From assembly GCA_017623575.1 (NCBI GenBank), contig JAGAOS010000043.1:1-32848 (forward strand): a stretch of DNA of 32,848 nt. The letters run 5' to 3'. Both the position numbers and the translations under genes were made by a program. Source of the stretch: Clostridia bacterium (GTDB lineage Bacteria > Bacillota > Clostridia > Oscillospirales > Acutalibacteraceae). The notes beneath the pieces are model-generated. The model was not told the origin of the DNA. It was given only the letters and a program-made list of their open reading frames with translations, and did no database searches. Positions 1-6,151 of this stretch are shown in pieces (the first letter of the stretch is position 1; each line of letters opens with the position of its first letter).

Positions 1-137
1 TTCCCCTTGACGGGGAAGGGGGACCGCGTCAGCGGTGGATGAGGTGACAAAAAGCCTGCAAAAGTCTTTAATTGTGCCGCTTTGCGTCACTCACCTCATC
101 CGTCACTTCGTGACACCTTCCCCGTCAAGGGGAAGGC
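1..137. repeat. MITE-like inverted-repeat element, possibly cut by the window start
   Basis: Bases 1-47 and 91-137 are inverted copies of each other. Each arm carries the core CCCCTTGACGGGG and ends in GGATGAGGTGA, and each arm has its own small hairpin (GACCGCG...GCGGT in the left arm, GTCACTTCGTGAC in the right). A single arm of the same family recurs at 18331-18383, so this is a dispersed family. No transposase is present, so it is a non-autonomous element or a folded RNA-type repeat. The left end may lie outside the window. No credible gene lies in 1-385. Confidence 0.75.
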
Positions 138-157
138 TTTTCTGTTCGTTAAACCAC

Positions 158-320
158 AATTTATCTGTGACCTTCTGGCCGCGGAACGGGGTTTAGCCTT
201 ACGCATAAAACCTATTCGGAATAAACAGCCCGCGGCTGCAAACTATAATTTATCTGTGACCTTTCGGCTGCGGAACGAGGTGCAGAGATTTATTAAAACT
301 TATTCGGAATTGGATGAAAT
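158..320. repeat. imperfect tandem duplication, unit about 88 bp
   Basis: AATTTATCTGTGACCTT begins at 158 and again at 247, followed in both copies by GGCYGCGGAACGRGGT. Downstream, AAAACYTATTCGGAA occurs at 207 and 295. The offset of 88-89 bases is constant, so the stretch is two diverged copies of one unit. No ORF here looks like a protein. It may be decayed coding sequence or an intergenic repeat next to the MITE-like element. Confidence 0.6.
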
Positions 321-334
321 GTCGCTTGTTTCAA

Positions 335-383
335 AATAATCCTCTCCTTTAGTGGTAATACCACCTTAAAGGAGAGGATTATT
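335..383 (-). terminator. 48-bp palindrome, copy 1; terminator of the XRE gene
   Basis: The arms AATAATCCTCTCCTTT and AAAGGAGAGGATTATT form a 16-bp stem. It is extended by GTGGT/ACCAC after a 2-nt bulge, around a 3-nt loop. On the minus strand the hairpin directly follows the stop codon of the XRE gene and runs into TTATTTT, so it fits an intrinsic terminator. An almost identical copy lies at 1176-1222, on the other side of the XRE/SLOG cassette. Confidence 0.75.
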
Positions 384-385
384 AG

Positions 386-622
386 TTAAAGATCTTTAAA
401 AAATTCATCATATTCGCAATTGTAAATTTTTTTAAGCTCAATTATAACGCTTGCTCTTATGTTAAGCTCGCCCGATTCATATTTTGCATATGTTGTTCTG
501 CCAATATCGCATCCACGCCGTTGTAACTCAGCGCAAAGTTTTTCTTGAGAAATATCAAAATTATTTCTAAGGCGTCTTAAATTATCACCCATATTCCTAT
601 CTCGCCTGATTTTTTGTTCCAT
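386..622 (-). CDS. XRE-family helix-turn-helix repressor
   Basis: This is a 78-residue protein that is almost entirely one Cro/CI-type HTH domain: NLRRLRNNFDISQEKL, a recognition-helix region around GRTTYAKYESG, and a final YNCEYDEFFKDL of the kind that closes small XRE domains. The ATG at 622 was chosen because GGGGGAAAAG lies just upstream; the longer TTG reading from 664 starts inside the promoter region and has no ribosome binding site. The gene diverges from the SLOG gene, with overlapping promoters and repeated half-sites between them. It is therefore likely an autorepressor that also controls its neighbour. The target is inferred from position only. Confidence 0.8.
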   Translation of the reverse strand: MEQKIRRDRNMGDNLRRLRNNFDISQEKLCAELQRRGCDIGRTTYAKYESGELNIRASVIIELKKIYNCEYDEFFKDL

Positions 623-642
623 TTTCTTTTCCCCCACAAATA

Positions 643-720
643 TTTTGACCAGTATTAGTTGCAACTATGATAATTTTATGCTATACTAGTTCAAAATATT
701 GACCTCTATACTGGTCTAAA
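643..720. promoter_or_regulatory. divergent promoters with repeated operator half-sites
   Basis: Rightward promoter: TTGCAA (659-664), 17-nt spacer, TATACT (682-687). Leftward promoter: TTGAAC (complement of 689-694), 16-nt spacer, TATCAT (complement of 667-672). The two overlap. A half-site of the form ATACTRGTY occurs at 708-716 and 683-691, and in inverse orientation at 647-655 (GACCAGTAT). The 683-691 copy covers the rightward -10 and the leftward -35. This layout fits a small XRE repressor controlling both genes. AGGTGG precedes the SLOG start. Confidence 0.65.
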
Positions 721-732
721 AGGTGGATAGTT

Positions 733-1173
733 ATGGCAAAGTGCACTTTCTTTGGTCATTCTGATTGCGACAACTCAATTAAGAGGGCTTTGATAGATAA
801 AATTCATTATTTAATTGAAGTAGAGAATGTTAATGTGTTCTATGTAGGGAATAACGGATTTTATGATCATTTGGTAATTTCTGTCTTGGAAGAAATTGAA
901 AAAAATAAGGATATTAAATTTTTCGTTGTTTTATCTCAAATGCCGACGGGTAATAACTATTTTGTTGAAAATTGTTATAATACAATTTTGCCTGAAGGGA
1001 TTGAAACTGTGTTTCCTAAATTTGCTGTTATTTATAGAAATAAGTGGATGATAGATAGATCGGATTTTGTGGTTACATATGTTAATCGTCCATACGGAGG
1101 TGCTGCAAAATTTTACGAACTTGCCATTAAAAAAGGAAAAACTGTTTTTAATTTAGGCAAGTACAAATCATAA
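733..1173 (+). CDS. SLOG-superfamily protein (DUF1273/YpsA-like)
   Basis: The protein has 146 residues. The N-terminus CTFFGHSDCDNSIKRAL and the later motifs FYVGNNGFYDHLV, ILPEGIE, RNKWMIDRSDFVVTYV and YGGAAKFYELAIKKGK match the Rossmann-like SLOG fold, seen in small DUF1273-type proteins of Firmicutes and thought to bind nucleotides or nucleotide-derived signals. No effector domain is fused to it. The ribosome binding site AGGTGG is 7 nt upstream of ATG. It stands alone behind a promoter shared with a divergent XRE repressor and ends in a palindromic terminator identical in design to that of the repressor. Biochemical role unknown; signal sensing or nucleotide processing is inference. Confidence 0.75.
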   Translation: MAKCTFFGHSDCDNSIKRALIDKIHYLIEVENVNVFYVGNNGFYDHLVISVLEEIEKNKDIKFFVVLSQMPTGNNYFVENCYNTILPEGIETVFPKFAVIYRNKWMIDRSDFVVTYVNRPYGGAAKFYELAIKKGKTVFNLGKYKS

Positions 1174-1175
1174 AA

Positions 1176-1222
1176 AATAATCCTCTCCTTTAGTGGTAAT
1201 ACTACCTTAAAGGAGAGGATTT
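1176..1222 (+). terminator. 48-bp palindrome, copy 2; terminator of the SLOG gene
   Basis: It is nearly identical to the palindrome at 335-383, with one change inside (ACTACC for ACCACC) and a different last few bases. It directly follows the SLOG stop codon and ends in GGATTTTT, so it fits an intrinsic terminator on the plus strand. Its right arm AAAGGAGAGG also sits at ribosome-binding distance from the small ORF at 1228. Confidence 0.75.
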
Positions 1223-1227
1223 TTAAA

Positions 1228-1437
1228 ATGCTTATGTGTAATAAAAGCTGTGTGTACAGCGAAAACGGTTATTGCTTACTTAGTGCCGAAGAACACCTTT
1301 CAGGCACTTTAAGCGGATGTGACAATTTTAAAGAAAAGCGAAAAAATTTCGCCAAATCAAAAAACAAGGTCAATGGCTTCGCGAACAGTACGGACATAAA
1401 TAAGCTCAATGGAATCGGGGATATTGGCACTCATTAA
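1228..1437 (+). CDS. small cysteine-rich protein, unrecognised
   Basis: This is a 69-residue ORF starting MLMCNKSCVYSENGYCLL and continuing to LSGCDNF, so four cysteines fall in the first half in a CxxxC...C...C pattern that could bind a metal. AAAGGAGAGG, part of the preceding palindrome, is a good ribosome binding site for the ATG at 1228. The last 27 codons run antisense through the 3' end of radA and look low-complexity, as if the original stop was lost. It resembles the short Cys-motif proteins common in Clostridia, but no function can be given. It may be real only up to about residue 40. Confidence 0.45.
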   Translation: MLMCNKSCVYSENGYCLLSAEEHLSGTLSGCDNFKEKRKNFAKSKNKVNGFANSTDINKLNGIGDIGTH

Positions 1438-2745
1438 TTGCTTGTAGCAGGAGCGGGGGAGAACACAGCGTTTAAAGCCCAATCGTTCGGCCTCTAAAAC
1501 TCTTAACACCGCGCGTGGTACACTTCTTATCTCGCCCGAAAGTCCAACCTCGCCAAAGAAAACTATATCATCATCCAGTGGCTTTTCTTTAAGACCGGAA
1601 ACAAGTGAGAATATAACGGCTAAATCGGCGGCAGTTTCATCAAGCCTTAAACCGCCTACAACATTTAAGTAGGTATCTAAATTGCTAAAAAACATTCCAC
1701 AACGCTTTTCTAAAACAGCCAAAAGTAAGTTCATACGGTTATAATCAAAACCTGTGGACATTCGTCTGGGGTTGCCAAAGCCGGTTGGTGTAACAAGTCC
1801 CTGCACCTCGGCAAAAATGGGGCGGGAGCCTTCCATAACGCAGGAAACCGATGAACCCGAAACACCGCTGATTCTGCCCGAAAGAAGCATTGCAGAGGGG
1901 TTTTCTACCTCGGTAAGACCGTTTTCAAGCATTTCAAAAACACCTATTTCATTGGTGGAGCCAAAACGGTTTTTTATTGCCCTTAAAATGCGGTAGGAGT
2001 TAATTCTGTCGCCCTCAAAGTAAAGTACGGTGTCTACAATATGCTCCATAACCTTAGGTCCTGCAATGTCGCCGCCCTTGTTAATGTGTCCAACAATAAT
2101 AATGGGTATTTCAAGGCTTTTTGCAACGCGAAGCAGCATTGATGTACATTCCCTGACCTGAGTAATGCTTCCCGATGAGGAATTTACACCTTCTAAGTTC
2201 ATAGTTTGAATAGAGTCAATTATTACAACATCAGGCTTACTTGATGATATAGTGTCGCAAATTGCAAGCACATCGGTTTGGGATAAAACAAAAAGTCTGT
2301 CATTATTAATTCCAAGCCTTTTTGCTCTAAGCTTTAGCTGGTTGGCAGATTCCTCACCTGTTACATAAAGTACGGTGCGTTCTCTTGCAATGTTGCCCGA
2401 AACCTGAAGCAGTATGGTGGATTTGCCAATACCGGGGTCACCGCTGAGCAGTACAACCGAACCCTTTACAATACCGCCGCCAAGCACACGGTTAAGCTCA
2501 TTAATTCCTGTGTCAAAGCGGTGTTCATCTACAATATCAATCTGGTTTATAGGTGTTGCAAGGGAGGGGGTTCCTCGTCCGGTGGACATAGCGGGAACAG
2601 AAGAAAAATTTTTAGGTGTGGTGGGGGTAATGGTAATTTCTTCAAGGGTATTCCATTCACCACAGCCATTGCATTTTCCTGCCCATTTAGGGTGTTCCAT
2701 TCCGCAAGAGGAGCATACATACATTGTTTTGGTTTTAGGTGCCAA
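1357..2745 (-). CDS. radA: DNA repair protein RadA
   Basis: RadA is a RecA-like ATPase that drives branch migration during homologous recombination and repair. The 462 residues show the full family layout. A C4 zinc finger (CSSC...CNGC, residues 11-28) comes first, then Walker A GDPGIGKST (102-110), Walker B VVIIDSIQ (173-180), the RadA-specific KNRFG motif (258-262), and a Lon-like C-terminal domain with the usual GEVGLSGEIR. The TTG at 2745 is preferred because GGATG lies upstream and it gives a normal N-terminus; the alternative ATG at residue 8 would still keep the zinc finger. It follows cwlD by 12 nt, so the two are probably cotranscribed. The 3' end overlaps a small opposing ORF by 81 nt. 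Confidence 0.96.
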   Translation of the reverse strand: MAPKTKTMYVCSSCGMEHPKWAGKCNGCGEWNTLEEITITPTTPKNFSSVPAMSTGRGTPSLATPINQIDIVDEHRFDTGINELNRVLGGGIVKGSVVLLSGDPGIGKSTILLQVSGNIARERTVLYVTGEESANQLKLRAKRLGINNDRLFVLSQTDVLAICDTISSSKPDVVIIDSIQTMNLEGVNSSSGSITQVRECTSMLLRVAKSLEIPIIIVGHINKGGDIAGPKVMEHIVDTVLYFEGDRINSYRILRAIKNRFGSTNEIGVFEMLENGLTEVENPSAMLLSGRISGVSGSSVSCVMEGSRPIFAEVQGLVTPTGFGNPRRMSTGFDYNRMNLLLAVLEKRCGMFFSNLDTYLNVVGGLRLDETAADLAVIFSLVSGLKEKPLDDDIVFFGEVGLSGEIRSVPRAVLRVLEAERLGFKRCVLPRSCYKQLMSANIPDSIELIYVRTVREAIDLVF

Positions 2746-2757
2746 TTATTTCACATC

Positions 2758-3459
2758 CTATGTGTCAAAATATTTTAAAATTCCGCTGAATACGGCAAAA
2801 GCCATTTGCTTTTGATATTCAGTTGTCTGAAGCTTTTGAAATTCTTCGGGATTACTCATAAATCCACATTCTGCAATAACCGCAGGAACAGGGGAGTAAT
2901 ATAGCAAAAATGTAGACTTTGTTCCTGCCTTTACAGTGCGGTGGTTTTCTTTTTGAAGCAGATCTTTTACCGAATCCTTTAAATTTTCCGCAAGTCTTTT
3001 AGCATCATTGCTTTTTGGGGAGTAAAACATCTGTGCCCCCTTTGCCGAGGGGGATGAAAATTTGTTAAGATGAATACTTATTAAAATTGCGTCAGGATTA
3101 TTTTTAAGTATCTGCAATCGGTTGTTTAAATCACTGCGTTTTCGGGCGGCTATTGTGGCGGTAGGGTCGCTTTCGGTTGATGAATCATCGGTTCTTGTGC
3201 AAATAACCTTAAAGCCCGAAGCACGAAGCATATTGCTAAGACTGTTTGCAATTTTTAGGTTAATGTCCTTTTCAAGTACATCCCCCATAACTGCACCACC
3301 GTCAAACCCGCCGTGACCTGCATCTACAATTACGGTTTTTTTAGTGTTGTTTGTGGCATCGGTGAAAAGCAGGGCGGGCTCTTTTATAAAAAGTGCACCA
3401 ATACCCCCAATTATTAAAATCACAAGAGAATAAACAATTATTTTTCGTTTAATAGACAA
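2758..3459 (-). CDS. cwlD: N-acetylmuramoyl-L-alanine amidase, CwlD-like
   Basis: This is a zinc amidase that cleaves the peptide side chain from muramic acid. CwlD does this when spore cortex muramic-delta-lactam is made. The 233 residues begin with one membrane segment (IIVYSLVILIIGGIGALFI), followed by an Amidase_3 domain with the zinc/catalytic motifs VDAGHGG, LEKDINL, SIHLN and IAECGFMSN. The TTG at 3459 was chosen because AAGGAGAG lies 7 nt upstream; a longer reading from 3507 adds residues with no ribosome binding site before the membrane segment. The CwlD assignment rests on size, the membrane anchor and the spore-forming context; a vegetative amidase remains possible. Confidence 0.85.
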   Translation of the reverse strand: MSIKRKIIVYSLVILIIGGIGALFIKEPALLFTDATNNTKKTVIVDAGHGGFDGGAVMGDVLEKDINLKIANSLSNMLRASGFKVICTRTDDSSTESDPTATIAARKRSDLNNRLQILKNNPDAILISIHLNKFSSPSAKGAQMFYSPKSNDAKRLAENLKDSVKDLLQKENHRTVKAGTKSTFLLYYSPVPAVIAECGFMSNPEEFQKLQTTEYQKQMAFAVFSGILKYFDT

Positions 3460-3531
3460 GACAAAACTCTCCTTATTTAATATACCAAAAATCAAATGTT
3501 TTTGCAACCGTCATACACTTAAAAAATATGC

Positions 3532-3576
3532 AAAATAAAAAAACCGTATTCCAAAAGGTAGTTGGAATACGGTTTT
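3532..3576 (-). terminator. intrinsic terminator after the XRE/beta-helix gene
   Basis: The arms AAACCGTATTCCA (3541-3553) and TGGAATACGGTTT (3563-3575) form a perfect 13-bp stem. On the minus strand the stem runs into TTTTATTTT, 13 nt after the stop codon of the upstream gene. Confidence 0.85.
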
Positions 3577-3588
3577 TGACAATGTAGA

Positions 3589-4491
3589 TTATTTATAAAT
3601 AATATCACCTTGACATTCAACATTGCCCTCGATTATTTTACACTCAATATTACCGCCGCAGTTGACATCGCCTTTAATGTTATCGCCGCAAGCAACATTA
3701 TCACCACAGTTTACAGCACCATTTATTTCGCCCGCACAGGAAACGTTGTTTCCGCAATTAACTCCGCCGCCGATCGAACCGCCGCAAGAAATATTGGCTC
3801 CTGCGTTTACGTTACCGTTTATATTACCCTGACAGTTTACATTTTGGCTACTTTCTTTAATATCTCCATTAATTTGATTACATTCAATTTGTCCGTTTGC
3901 TATAACATCACCATTGATACTTGCGTCACAGCAAATATTACCAAAGACTTCAACCTTAAAATATTGCCTTGTGGTTTCATTGCAATCATGAGGAAACCTG
4001 ATGCTAATGCATTCGTTAATATTGTCGGATTTATCTAAAATTTTTCTACCTTTCGCAAAAACAATACGTAGCTTTTCATCATCCGGCCAAGGAAAATGTG
4101 AAGAAAAATCTTCTTTATCTGTCATTTCATCTTTTATCAAATCTATTAAATGTATTGCTTCTTCATAGCCAATATTCAATTTTCTTTGCAATAATGATGC
4201 AGAAACTTTACCGCTTTCTGTTACGATTTTTGCAGCCTCAGAAAAAATTGCATCATCTGTTATCTTTCTAGCTACATATGGTATGGGTTCATTCCCAAAT
4301 AATTCGTCTATACTTATTTCAAATATATCGGCAAGCTTTGGTATTAAGCTAATGTCCGGACAACACTGTGCCGACTCCCATTTAGATACTGACTGGTTGG
4401 TTACACCTAACCTTTGAGCAAGGTCCTCTTGCGTTAAGCCTTGTTTTTTTCTATAAAAACAAATAGTATCATTAAGTTTTAAATTATCCAT
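3589..4491 (-). CDS. XRE regulator fused to a Cys-rich bactofilin-like beta-helix
   Basis: The protein has 300 residues. Residues 1-65 are a standard XRE HTH (LGVTNQSVSKWES). A middle region (about 75-150) contains a second helical segment, SASLLQRKLNIGYEEAIHLI, like the FtsK-gamma/winged-helix type. From about 180 to the end the protein is a run of short repeats of the type GNINGNVNAG, GGVNCGNNVSC, GDVNCGGNIEC, as in polymer-forming (bactofilin) domains. Twelve cysteines fall in this half, mostly at VNC/VSC/IEC positions, and would stack as ladders on a beta-solenoid. The ribosome binding site is AAAGGAGAAC. The promoter carries a perfect palindrome over the -35, suggesting autoregulation. 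The signal sensed is unknown; metal or redox sensing is only a guess from the cysteines. Confidence 0.8.
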   Translation of the reverse strand: MDNLKLNDTICFYRKKQGLTQEDLAQRLGVTNQSVSKWESAQCCPDISLIPKLADIFEISIDELFGNEPIPYVARKITDDAIFSEAAKIVTESGKVSASLLQRKLNIGYEEAIHLIDLIKDEMTDKEDFSSHFPWPDDEKLRIVFAKGRKILDKSDNINECISIRFPHDCNETTRQYFKVEVFGNICCDASINGDVIANGQIECNQINGDIKESSQNVNCQGNINGNVNAGANISCGGSIGGGVNCGNNVSCAGEINGAVNCGDNVACGDNIKGDVNCGGNIECKIIEGNVECQGDIIYK

Positions 4492-4528
4492 AGTTGTTCT
4501 CCTTTGTGTTTTTTGTAGCTACAATTAT

Positions 4529-4571
4529 ATTTTAAAGGAAAAAGCTATATAAATCAATAACGCTGTTATTG
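4529..4571 (-). promoter_or_regulatory. promoter and operator of the XRE/beta-helix gene
   Basis: On the minus strand: TTGATT (complement of 4552-4557), 17-nt spacer, TAAAAT (complement of 4529-4534). A perfect palindrome CAATAAC-GCT-GTTATTG (4555-4571) overlaps the first three bases of the -35, a normal position for a repressor site. Confidence 0.65.
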
Positions 4572-4574
4572 GAT

Positions 4575-4596
4575 TTTTCCAACCAGAGGTTGAAAA
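4575..4596. promoter_or_regulatory. second inverted repeat in the galM/XRE gap
   Basis: TTTTCCAACC (4575-4584) and GGTTGAAAA (4588-4596) pair with one bulged C around a 3-nt loop, only 3 nt from the palindrome at 4555-4571. It could be a second operator or an upstream control site. No T-run follows it, so a terminator is less likely. Confidence 0.35.
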
Positions 4597-4690
4597 TGAT
4601 GTTAATGTATTGTTTTTATAAATTATTGGTTATGACGCATTTCAAACAATAATTTTTATCTTTATATTGCAAAAATATATAAATCGTTAG

Positions 4691-4719
4691 TTGATTTAGT
4701 TTTTAAAATATGCTACAAT
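4691..4719 (+). promoter_or_regulatory. sigma-A-type promoter of galM
   Basis: TTGATT (4691-4696), 17-nt spacer, TACAAT (4714-4719), with the galM ribosome binding site AGGAG at 4738-4742. Confidence 0.6.
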
Positions 4720-4750
4720 AAATTAACAAATTTAATTAGGAGTTAAGAGT

Positions 4751-5779
4751 ATGAGTGTTACAAAAATGTATTTTGGAAAAACCTCTGATGGCAGAGAGGT
4801 AAATTGCTTTAAAATCACTTCAAGTGACGGTATTGAGGCTGAGGTTTTAGATTACGGTGTAACAATTCGCACCTTGATTGTTCGCGATAAAAATCAAAAC
4901 CCTGTAGATGTTGTTTTGGGCTATGATACAATAGAGGAATATGAAAATAATGACGGTTATTTCGGTGCTACTGTAGGTAGATTTGCTAACCGTATTTGCG
5001 GCGGTAAATTTACCCTTAACGGCAAGGAATATACCCTTGCTTTAAATAACGGAGCAAACCATCTTCACGGTGGTGTTGTGGGCTTTAGTAAATATGTTTG
5101 GGATGCTGAGGAAATTGAAGATGGAGTGCTTTTTTCTATGACCTCGCCTGACGGTGATGAGGGTTATCCGGGCACCCTTAATTTAAAGGTGGCAGTAACC
5201 TTAAAGAATGGCGCAATAAATCTTAACTACCACGCTGTAAGTGAAAAAGATACAATTGTAAACTTTACCAATCATAGTTATTTTAATTTAAATGGCGGAG
5301 CAGGTGATATTCATGGCCATTTGCTTACCCTTAATGCAGATTATTTTATGATGAATGATAAAGGCGGTCTGCCAACCGGTGAGGTTCCCTCAGTTAAAGG
5401 CACTGCTATGGATTTTACTACCGAGCATGCCATTGGTGATGCTATTGATAGTGATGATGACGCAGTTGTGGCAAGCGACGGCTATGATAACAACTATGTT
5501 ATAAGGGAAAATCCTGCCGCAATTGTTCGTTCTGAAAAAAACGGAATTGTTATGACCGTAATTACCGACCAACCCGGTGTACAGCTTTATACAGCTAATA
5601 AAACAAGCGCAAGAAAAGGTAAAAACGGGGCTGAATATGGTCGTCGCAGTGCGCTTTGCCTTGAAACTCAGCATTATCCTGATTGTATAAATCATCCTGA
5701 ATGGCCAAGCTGTATTTTAAAAGCGGGCGAGGAATTTAACAGTACCACAACATATTCATTTAGTATAAATAAAGATTAA
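4751..5779 (+). CDS. galM: aldose 1-epimerase (galactose mutarotase)
   Basis: This cytoplasmic enzyme interconverts alpha and beta anomers of galactose and related aldoses, feeding the Leloir pathway. The 342 residues are full length. Family residues are visible in order: GRFANRI (R78, N80), NHLHGG (H104, H106), NHSYFNLNG with catalytic H175, GYDNNYV (D246), and LETQHYPDCINH with catalytic E305. ATG at 4751 follows AGGAG by 8 nt. There is no signal peptide. No other galactose gene is next to it, so it appears to be a stand-alone housekeeping mutarotase. Confidence 0.95.
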   Translation: MSVTKMYFGKTSDGREVNCFKITSSDGIEAEVLDYGVTIRTLIVRDKNQNPVDVVLGYDTIEEYENNDGYFGATVGRFANRICGGKFTLNGKEYTLALNNGANHLHGGVVGFSKYVWDAEEIEDGVLFSMTSPDGDEGYPGTLNLKVAVTLKNGAINLNYHAVSEKDTIVNFTNHSYFNLNGGAGDIHGHLLTLNADYFMMNDKGGLPTGEVPSVKGTAMDFTTEHAIGDAIDSDDDAVVASDGYDNNYVIRENPAAIVRSEKNGIVMTVITDQPGVQLYTANKTSARKGKNGAEYGRRSALCLETQHYPDCINHPEWPSCILKAGEEFNSTTTYSFSINKD

Positions 5780-5807
5780 TAAGTATTTTTGTTGCTTTAT
5801 TTGAGTA

Positions 5808-5837
5808 TTTACTTTTTATATTAATGTGTGTTAAAAT
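5808..5837 (+). promoter_or_regulatory. possible promoter of the ACT/PFL gene pair
   Basis: TTTACT (5808-5813), 18-nt spacer, TAAAAT (5832-5837). The match is moderate. It is the only reasonable candidate between galM and the ACT-domain gene. Confidence 0.35.
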
Positions 5838-5867
5838 AATATCAATATATTTTTGGAGGCTATTATT

Positions 5868-6137
5868 ATGAAAGCAGTTTTAACGGTAGTAGGTAAGGAC
5901 TCGGTTGGTATTTTAGCAAAAGTATCAAACGGTTGTGCAGAGTTCAATGTAAATATCATTGAGGTTTCACAAACTGTTTTATCTGATATGTTCTGTATGA
6001 TTATGGTTTGTGATATTACGGATATTTCGTGCGACTTCGGCGATTTTGCCGATAAAATGAAGGCTTTGGGTGACACAATGGGAATGTCCATTCATGTAAT
6101 GCACGAGGATATTTTCAACTCTATGCACAGCATTTAA
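5868..6137 (+). CDS. ACT-domain protein, UPF0237 family
   Basis: The 89 residues form a single ACT domain, a small ligand-binding fold usually used for amino-acid sensing. It starts [20 protein letters not shown] and keeps the [10 protein letters not shown] strand typical of UPF0237. The ATG at 5868 was chosen because GGAGG lies 8 nt upstream; the TTG at 5853 overlaps that ribosome binding site and is not a start. The gene is 14 nt before a UPF0210 (PFL-family) gene. This pair is a conserved operon in many Firmicutes and archaea, so the two products probably work together, perhaps with this one as ligand sensor. No reaction is established. Confidence 0.9.
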   Translation: MKAVLTVVGKDSVGILAKVSNGCAEFNVNIIEVSQTVLSDMFCMIMVCDITDISCDFGDFADKMKALGDTMGMSIHVMHEDIFNSMHSI

Positions 6138-6151
6138 GAGGTATATGGTTT

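Noticed and set aside
82-339. 85-codon ORF in the left repeat region
   Set aside because: It lies wholly within the inverted repeat and the tandem duplication, has no ribosome binding site, and its composition follows the repeats.
2414-2815. 133-codon ORF antisense to radA
   Set aside because: It is the shadow of radA codons; no ribosome binding site or protein-like pattern.
3610-4038. 142-codon ORF antisense to the beta-helix repeats
   Set aside because: Open only because the repeat codons lack stops on the other strand.
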